Shown here: one piece after another, positions 56,136-61,222 of the stretch
How positions within the stretch are numbered: position 1 is the stretch's first letter
Layout of the letters: every line of letters begins with the position of its first letter
NCBI RefSeq assembly: GCF_000739995.1
Contig: NZ_BBJX01000004.1
Span: 124,001 to 188,000, forward strand
DNA length: 64,000 nt
Direction: 5' to 3'
Source: Comamonas granuli NBRC 101663
GTDB lineage: Bacteria; Pseudomonadota; Gammaproteobacteria; Burkholderiales; Burkholderiaceae_C
The notes under the pieces: generated by a model
The model's input: only the letters and a program-made list of their open reading frames with translations
Told to the model about the DNA's origin: nothing
Database searches by the model: none
Position numbers and translations under genes: made by a program

Positions 56136-57299
56136 ATGACAGCCATTGCCCCCACCGACTGGGATCCGCGCGCCGATGCCGTGCAGCGCGACCAGATTGC
56201 CGCCTACGACCGCCTGCGCGAGCAGCACGGTGTGGCGTACAGCGACATGCTCCAGTGGTCCGTGTTCGGCCACGCCGAGCTGCGGCGCATCCTGCTGGAC
56301 CCCCAGCGCTTCAGCAGTGCGGTCTCGGCCCATGTGGCCGTGCCCAATGGCATGGACCCGCCCGAGCACACCGCATGGCGCCGCCTGATCGAGCCCTACT
56401 TTGCCGCGCAGCGCGTGGATGCCCTGCGCCCCGCGTGCGAGCGCGTGGCCGCGCAGTTGCTGCAGGGCCTGCAGGGCTGCGCCACGCTGGAGCTGGCGCA
56501 GCGCTTTGCGCTGCCGTTTGCCGTGCGCATCCAGTGCGCCTTCCTCGGCTGGCCCGAGACGCTGGAGGGCGAGCTGAGCGGCTGGATCGCCCAGCACCAC
56601 CGCGCCGTGCTGGCGCAGGACCGCGCGGCCCTGGCGGCCCTGGGCGCGCAGTTCGAGGCCCTGGTCGCGCGCCTGCTCGCAGAGCGGCGCGCGCACGGCG
56701 CGGCCCCGCCGCAGGACGACGTGATGGCCTCGCTCATGCAGGCGCGCGTCGATGGCCAGCCCGTGAGCGAGCAGGCCATCGCCAGCATTGTGCGCAACTG
56801 GACGGTGGGCGAGATCGGCACCATTGCCGCGGCCGTGGGCATCCTGGCCGAATGGCTGGCGCGCCACCCCGGCTGGCAGGCCCGCCTGCGCGCCGAGCCC
56901 GCGCTGCAGGCCGAGGCCATCGAGGAGATCCTGCGCCTGCACGGCCCGCTGGTGGCGAACCGGCGTGTGGCCACCTGCCCGGTGCACCTGGGCGGGCGCG
57001 AAGTCCCGGCCGGCGGGCGCATCACCCTGCACTGGACATCGGCCCTGCGCGACCCGCGCGTGTTCGAGGAGGCCGGTACGTTCCGCCTGGGGCGCGACCC
57101 GCAGGACAACCTGCTCTACGGCGCGGGCATCCACGTATGCCCCGGCGCTCCGCTGGCGCGCATGGAACTGCACGTGGCGCTGCACGCCATGCTGGCGGCC
57201 TGGGCCGACATGGCCCTGGTGGCTGGCGATGCGCCCGTGCCGGCGCATTACCCGGCCATGGGGTTTGCGCGCCTGCCTTTGCAGGTGCGCTGGGCTTGA
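56136..57299 (+). CDS. Cytochrome P450
   Basis: The 387-residue soluble P450 has the haem-binding loop LLYGAGIHVCPGAPLARMEL with C335, the ExxR pair E264/R267 in EEILRL, and the substrate-side NGMDPPEHTAWRRLIEP resembling the H-x-x-x-R C-helix motif. The I-helix reads WTVGEIGTIAAAVG instead of the usual A/G-G-x-D/E-T/S, so the acid/threonine pair is displaced. No ferredoxin or reductase gene is adjacent. The substrate is unknown. The ATG at 56136 starts MTAIAPTDWDPRADAVQRD. Confidence 0.9.
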   Translation: MTAIAPTDWDPRADAVQRDQIAAYDRLREQHGVAYSDMLQWSVFGHAELRRILLDPQRFSSAVSAHVAVPNGMDPPEHTAWRRLIEPYFAAQRVDALRPACERVAAQLLQGLQGCATLELAQRFALPFAVRIQCAFLGWPETLEGELSGWIAQHHRAVLAQDRAALAALGAQFEALVARLLAERRAHGAAPPQDDVMASLMQARVDGQPVSEQAIASIVRNWTVGEIGTIAAAVGILAEWLARHPGWQARLRAEPALQAEAIEEILRLHGPLVANRRVATCPVHLGGREVPAGGRITLHWTSALRDPRVFEEAGTFRLGRDPQDNLLYGAGIHVCPGAPLARMELHVALHAMLAAWADMALVAGDAPVPAHYPAMGFARLPLQVRWA

Positions 57300-57496
57300 G
57301 TTTTTTTGATCGAATTCGGCTCTTGCGCTTGTCTGGCCTGCGTGGAGTGCTCTCTTTTTTGATGGGTTGTCTGGATGGGGCGAGACCCGGCCTCCGCCCT
57401 CAACCCAGGCAAGCTACCAAAAGATAGCCCAACACCTTGACCCAAGAAGCGACACCGCCTATGCCGCGCGCGACCAATGGCACAGGGTCAAGCTGC
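57300..57496. other. Gap between P450 and crcB
   Basis: No gene was found in these 197 bases between converging genes. It contains two T-runs (57302-57308 and 57355-57360), a poorly conserved palindrome-like segment near 57316-57345, and an inverted repeat CTTGACCC/GGGTCAAG (57436-57443 and 57485-57492). Confidence 0.5.
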
Positions 57497-57889
57497 CTAC
57501 CCCGCCGCGCGCAGCATCAGCGCCGCGCTGTGCATGCCCAGGGCGGTGAGCAGCAGCGAGCCGCACAGGTGCACGGCGGCCACGCCCAGGGCCAGGGCGT
57601 AGCGCTGCTCCTGCAGCATGCCCACGACCTCGGCGGAAAAGCTGGAGAAGGTGGTGAGCGCGCCCAGAAAACCCGTGATCAGCGCCAGGCGCCACGCCGG
57701 GTCTAGGTGCGGCAGGGCCTGGAAGACGGCCACGGCCAGGCCCACGAGGTAGCCGCCGATGAGGTTGGCCGCCAGCGTGCCCCAGGGCAGCAGGCTGCCC
57801 GGGGTGCTGAGCCACAGGCCCAGTCCCCAGCGCGCCAGCGCGCCCAGGCTGGCACCGGCGCAGAGGGACAGGATGTGGAGCATGGACAT
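57497..57889 (-). CDS. crcB: Fluoride-specific ion channel
   Basis: CrcB (Fluc) exports fluoride as a dual-topology dimer in the inner membrane. The 130 residues have four hydrophobic helices with the conserved WGTLAANLIGGYLVGLAVAV and GFLGALTTFSSFSAEVVGML motifs, including the phenylalanine pair of the ion path. No fluoride riboswitch was recognised upstream, where a palindrome copy lies instead. Two possible ATG starts (57889 and 57883) are six bases apart. It follows the Mrp operon on the same strand. Confidence 0.93.
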   Translation of the reverse strand: MSMLHILSLCAGASLGALARWGLGLWLSTPGSLLPWGTLAANLIGGYLVGLAVAVFQALPHLDPAWRLALITGFLGALTTFSSFSAEVVGMLQEQRYALALGVAAVHLCGSLLLTALGMHSAALMLRAAG

Positions 57890-57895
57890 CAGGGT

Positions 57896-57951
57896 AAAAA
57901 TGGGCTGTAGGGCTCTTGCAGCAAGCGCGGGCAGCTATCCAATCAGGAGTC
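57896..57951. repeat. Dispersed palindromic element containing the mnhG stop
   Basis: The copy reads AAAAATGGGCTGTAGGGCTC, then AGCAAGCGCGGGCAGCTATC and CAATCAGGAGTC. Its right end (AATCAGGAGT) matches the aceF copy. On the minus strand CCTGATTGG provides the TGA stop of mnhG at 57943-57945. It lies between mnhG and crcB. Confidence 0.75.
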
Positions 57952-58314
57952 GCGGACCTCGGGTGCCGCCTTGCGGCTCAGGTTGGGCGGTACGGCCTGC
58001 CCCGCGCGGCGGGCGCGGAACAAGGCGGCGCGCATGAGGAAGATATTGGTCACGGGCACGGTGATGGCGATGAACAGGGCGATCAGCAGCGGGTGCAGCG
58101 CCAGGCTGCGGCCCAACACCGAGAAATACACGATGCTGGCATGCATGATGCACCACAGCCCCAGCGTGGCGATGATGGCCGGCGCGTGCACGCGCTCGAA
58201 GTAGGTCGGCAGGCGCAGCAGGCCCAGCGAGCCCACCAGCGCAATGCCCGCACCCAGCAGCGCCAGCGCGGCCACGGTGGCCTCGGCCCACAGCGGCAGG
58301 GCGGCGGCGCTCAT
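57943..58314 (-). CDS. mnhG: Mrp/Pha cation:proton antiporter subunit G
   Basis: This 123-residue subunit is the last of the Mrp-type multi-subunit antiporter. It has three membrane helices with the family pattern LGAGIALVGSLGLLRLPTYF, ERVHAPAIIATLGLWCIMHA and IALFIAITVPVTNIFLMRAA. It overlaps mnhF by four bases (ATGA). Its stop codon is inside a dispersed palindrome. Confidence 0.92.
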   Translation of the reverse strand: MSAAALPLWAEATVAALALLGAGIALVGSLGLLRLPTYFERVHAPAIIATLGLWCIMHASIVYFSVLGRSLALHPLLIALFIAITVPVTNIFLMRAALFRARRAGQAVPPNLSRKAAPEVRDS

Positions 58315-58586
58315 TCGATCACCTCGCCGCGCAGCAGGAACTTGGCCATGGCCGTGGAGCCCACGAAGCCGAACAGCGCCACCAGCAGCGCCGCCTCAAA
58401 ATAGTGCGCGCTGGCGAACTGCATGCCCAGTACCAGCATGAGCAGCATGCCGTTGAGGTACATGCAGTCCAGCGCCAGCACGCGGTCCTGCGCCGCGGGG
58501 CCGCGCAGCAGGCGCACCAGGGTCAGCACCATGGCCAGCGCCAGCATGGCCAGGGCCGCGGGCAGGGCCCAGGAGAGGATGCTCAT
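58311..58586 (-). CDS. mnhF: Mrp/Pha cation:proton antiporter subunit F
   Basis: This 91-residue membrane subunit has three helices and the conserved LLRGPAAQDRVLALDCMYLN loop. It is a required small subunit of the Mrp complex. The ATG at 58584-58586 overlaps the mnhE stop by four bases and its own stop overlaps mnhG, so translation is coupled throughout. Confidence 0.92.
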   Translation of the reverse strand: MSILSWALPAALAMLALAMVLTLVRLLRGPAAQDRVLALDCMYLNGMLLMLVLGMQFASAHYFEAALLVALFGFVGSTAMAKFLLRGEVIE

Positions 58587-59071
58587 TCGAAAATCTCCAT
58601 CAAGGGGCGTTCGTAATGCTGCTGCACGTGCGCGGCGATGGCCTGTGCGTCGTCCACTTCCAGCACGTGCAGCAGCAGCATGGAACGGTCGAGCGAGAGT
58701 TCGGCCCACACCGTACCCGGCGTGATGCAGACGATCATGGCGAGCACGGCCAGGCCGTTGGGGTCGCGCAACTGCAGGGGAATGTGCACGAAGTCCGCCG
58801 GATGGCGGCGCAGGCGCGGAAACAGGATGAAGCGCAGCACAGCGAGGTTGGACACCGTGGTGTCCCACATCACGCGCAGGCCCAGGCGCACGATGGTGCC
58901 GGGCCGGCGGATGCGCACGGGCAGCGGGCGCAGTCCGCGCGTGAGCAGGGGCACGCCCAGCGCCAGCACGGCAGCGCCCACCAGGCTGACGGGGCTGGCC
59001 GAGCGGTTGAGCAGCAGCCACAGCACGAACAGCGCGCAGGACAGCAGCGGAGCGGGAAGGAGCTTTTTCAT
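58583..59071 (-). CDS. mnhE: Mrp/Pha cation:proton antiporter subunit E
   Basis: The 162-residue subunit has two N-terminal membrane helices (LLSCALFVLWLLLNRSASPV) and the soluble MnhE domain with VMWDTTVSNLAVLRFILFPR, MIVCITPGTVWAELS and HVLEVDD. The ATG at 59069-59071 was chosen because the residues before it are encoded by a repeat-like segment between mnhD and mnhE. It overlaps mnhF by four bases. Confidence 0.9.
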   Translation of the reverse strand: MKKLLPAPLLSCALFVLWLLLNRSASPVSLVGAAVLALGVPLLTRGLRPLPVRIRRPGTIVRLGLRVMWDTTVSNLAVLRFILFPRLRRHPADFVHIPLQLRDPNGLAVLAMIVCITPGTVWAELSLDRSMLLLHVLEVDDAQAIAAHVQQHYERPLMEIFE

Positions 59072-59085
59072 CGCCGGGCCGTCCC

Positions 59086-59143
59086 AAGATGAAAAGCGGC
59101 CCCCTCGGGGGGCAGCGACCACACGAGGTGGGGAGCGTGGGGG
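59086..59143. repeat. Second repeat-like element between mnhE and mnhD
   Basis: On the minus strand this gap reads CCCCCACGCTCCCCACCTCG, then TGTGGTCGCTG, a strong hairpin CCCCCCGAGGGGG, and CGCTTTTCATCTTGGGACGG. I recall near-identical sequences scattered in other Comamonadaceae genomes, but only one copy is in this window. It is unlike the other palindrome family and breaks an operon whose other junctions overlap. Confidence 0.45.
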
Positions 59144-59150
59144 CGATTTC

Positions 59151-60860
59151 TCATGGCGCCTCCTGCGGTGAGGCGGGCGCAGCAGGTGAGGCCAGGGGCG
59201 CCGCCTCCATGACCGCGCGCACATAGACCTCCGGCGTGTGCAGCGCGCGCGCCGTGGCCTCGGTGAAGGCCAGGACGGGACCGGCCTGCACCGTGAGCCA
59301 CACGCAGGCGGCCAGCAGCGCGGCGATGGGCAGGCCCTCGACCACGCGCAGCCGCAGCGCCGCGCGGTCCTGGGCGGCCCAGAAATGGCGCATGCCGGTG
59401 CGCGTGAGGGCGATCAGCGCCAGCAGCCCGGTGCCCAGCATCAGCGCCAGCAGCGTCCAGCCCGCCGCACCCGGCGGCATGTCGGCCGAGGCGCCCAGGC
59501 CCAGGGGATTGAGCACCGCCCAGAGCATGGCGACCTTGCCCACAAAGCCCGACAGCGGCGGCAGGCCGGCGATGACCAGGGTGCACACCAGGAAGGCCAG
59601 GCCCAGGAAGGCGGCGGCGGCGGGGATGACGCGCCCGATCAGCACCTCCTCGGCGTCGTCCAGGTTCACGCCCGGCGCGGGCAGCAGCTCGGCACTGAGG
59701 AAGGGGGCGTCCTCGTCGTCGGCGTCGGTGCGTGTGCCGTCGTTGCGCCAGCGCTCGATCAGGTCGGCCAGCAGGAACAGCGCCGCCACCGCCAGGGTGG
59801 AGCTGGGCAGGTAGTACAGCAGCGCCGCCGTAAGGCCGGCCTGGCCGAAGCCGGCGGCCGCGAGCAGGGTGCCCGAGGAGAGCACGGCCGCGTAGCCCGC
59901 CTGGTGCGTGGTGCGCTGCGAGCCCAGCATGCCGATGGCACCGAAGGCCATGGTCAGCATGCCGCCCACCATGAGCCAGGTGCCGCCCAGCAGCGCCGAG
60001 TCCCCGGCCCCGCTGCCAAAGAGCAGCGTCCACAGGCGCAGCAGGGCGTAGACGCCGACCTTGGTCATGAGCGCAAACAGCGCGCCCACGGGCGCGGTGG
60101 CGGCGCTGTAGGCGGGCACCAGCCAGAAGTTGAGCGGCCACACGGCGGCCTTGATGAGAAAGGCCGTGCCCAGGATGCCGGCTGCCGCGTGCAGCAGCCC
60201 GCGGTCGCCTTCGGCCACGCCGGGAATGGCGCGTGCCAGGTCGGCCATGTTGAGCGTGCCCGTGATGCCGTAGAGCATGGACACGCCGATCAGGAACAGC
60301 GAAGACGCGGCCAGGTTGATGGCGATGTAGTGCAGCCCCGCCTGCACGCGCGCGCGCCCCGAGCCGTGCAGCAGCAGGCCGTAGGAGGCGGCGAGCAGGA
60401 TCTCGAAGAACACGAACAGGTTGAACAGGTCTGCCGTGAGAAAGGCCCCCGCCAGCCCCATGAGCTGGAACTGGAACAGCACGTGGAAGTGCACGCCCGC
60501 CCGGTGCCAGCGCGAGGCCGCAAAGACGATGGCGGCGAGCGCGACAAAGCTGGTCAGCACCAGCATCAGCGCCGCCAGGCGGTCCAGGGCGAGGACGATG
60601 CCGAACGGCGCCGGCCAGTTGCCCGGCAGGTAGACCCCCAGGGTGCTGGCCTGGCCGGTGCGCGCGCTCCAGGCCAGCAGCGCGAGCGCCACGCCCAGGC
60701 CCGCCAGGGTGGACAGCAGGTTGAGCGCCAGCTTGGTGCGCTGGTGCTCCTCGCGCAGCAGCAGCATGAGCGCGGCGGTGAGCAGGGGCAGCGCAATGGG
60801 CGCGAGCATCAGGTGCGGCATCAGCCGCCCGGCGCTGTCCAGCCAGGCTGCGGCGCTCAT
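59151..60860 (-). CDS. mnhD: Mrp/Pha cation:proton antiporter subunit D
   Basis: The 569-residue protein is homologous to the NuoL/M/N proton-pumping subunits of complex I. It has about 14 membrane helices, the FNLFVFFEILLAASYGLLLH region, IKAAVWPLNFWLVPAYSAA with the ion-path lysine, and ALMTKVGVYALLRL. A hydrophilic insertion (RNDGTRTDADDEDAPFLSAE) splits the C-terminal half. The ATG at 60858-60860 overlaps the mnhC stop by four bases. Confidence 0.94.
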   Translation of the reverse strand: MSAAAWLDSAGRLMPHLMLAPIALPLLTAALMLLLREEHQRTKLALNLLSTLAGLGVALALLAWSARTGQASTLGVYLPGNWPAPFGIVLALDRLAALMLVLTSFVALAAIVFAASRWHRAGVHFHVLFQFQLMGLAGAFLTADLFNLFVFFEILLAASYGLLLHGSGRARVQAGLHYIAINLAASSLFLIGVSMLYGITGTLNMADLARAIPGVAEGDRGLLHAAAGILGTAFLIKAAVWPLNFWLVPAYSAATAPVGALFALMTKVGVYALLRLWTLLFGSGAGDSALLGGTWLMVGGMLTMAFGAIGMLGSQRTTHQAGYAAVLSSGTLLAAAGFGQAGLTAALLYYLPSSTLAVAALFLLADLIERWRNDGTRTDADDEDAPFLSAELLPAPGVNLDDAEEVLIGRVIPAAAAFLGLAFLVCTLVIAGLPPLSGFVGKVAMLWAVLNPLGLGASADMPPGAAGWTLLALMLGTGLLALIALTRTGMRHFWAAQDRAALRLRVVEGLPIAALLAACVWLTVQAGPVLAFTEATARALHTPEVYVRAVMEAAPLASPAAPASPQEAP

Positions 60861-61222
60861 AGCATCTCCTGCCGGTCACGCGAGTGGCTGCCGTCCACAT
60901 GGTCGGTGCCCGACATGCCGCGCGAGGCGAGCAGCACCACGAGGAACAGCGCCGTCATGGCAAAGCCGATGACGATGGCAGTCAGCACCAGGGCCTGGGG
61001 CAGCGGGTCGGCGTAGTGCTGCAGGTCCTGCGGCGCATGGGCTGCGAGCACCGGCACCTTGCCCAGCTGCAGGCCCAGGCGGCCCATGCTGAAGATGAAC
61101 AGGTTGACGGCATAGGACAGCAGCGACAGCCCCATGATGATCTGGAAGGTGCGCGGGCGCAGCAGCAGCCATACGCCGGAGCCGGTGAGCACGCCAATGG
61201 CCAGGGCGAGAACGATTTCCAT
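60857..61222 (-). CDS. mnhC: Mrp/Pha cation:proton antiporter subunit C
   Basis: The 121-residue subunit is homologous to NuoK. It has three helices with GVWLLLRPRTFQIIMGLSLL, SYAVNLFIFSMGRLG and PLPQALVLTAIVIGFAMTAL, the last including the conserved glutamine/alanine pattern of the family. Its ATG shares one base with the stop of mnhA. Confidence 0.93.
   Translation of the reverse strand: MEIVLALAIGVLTGSGVWLLLRPRTFQIIMGLSLLSYAVNLFIFSMGRLGLQLGKVPVLAAHAPQDLQHYADPLPQALVLTAIVIGFAMTALFLVVLLASRGMSGTDHVDGSHSRDRQEML

Noticed and set aside
57890-57960. A fluoride riboswitch upstream of crcB
   Set aside because: The short upstream gap is occupied by a dispersed palindrome and the mnhG stop; no crcB-motif structure is visible.
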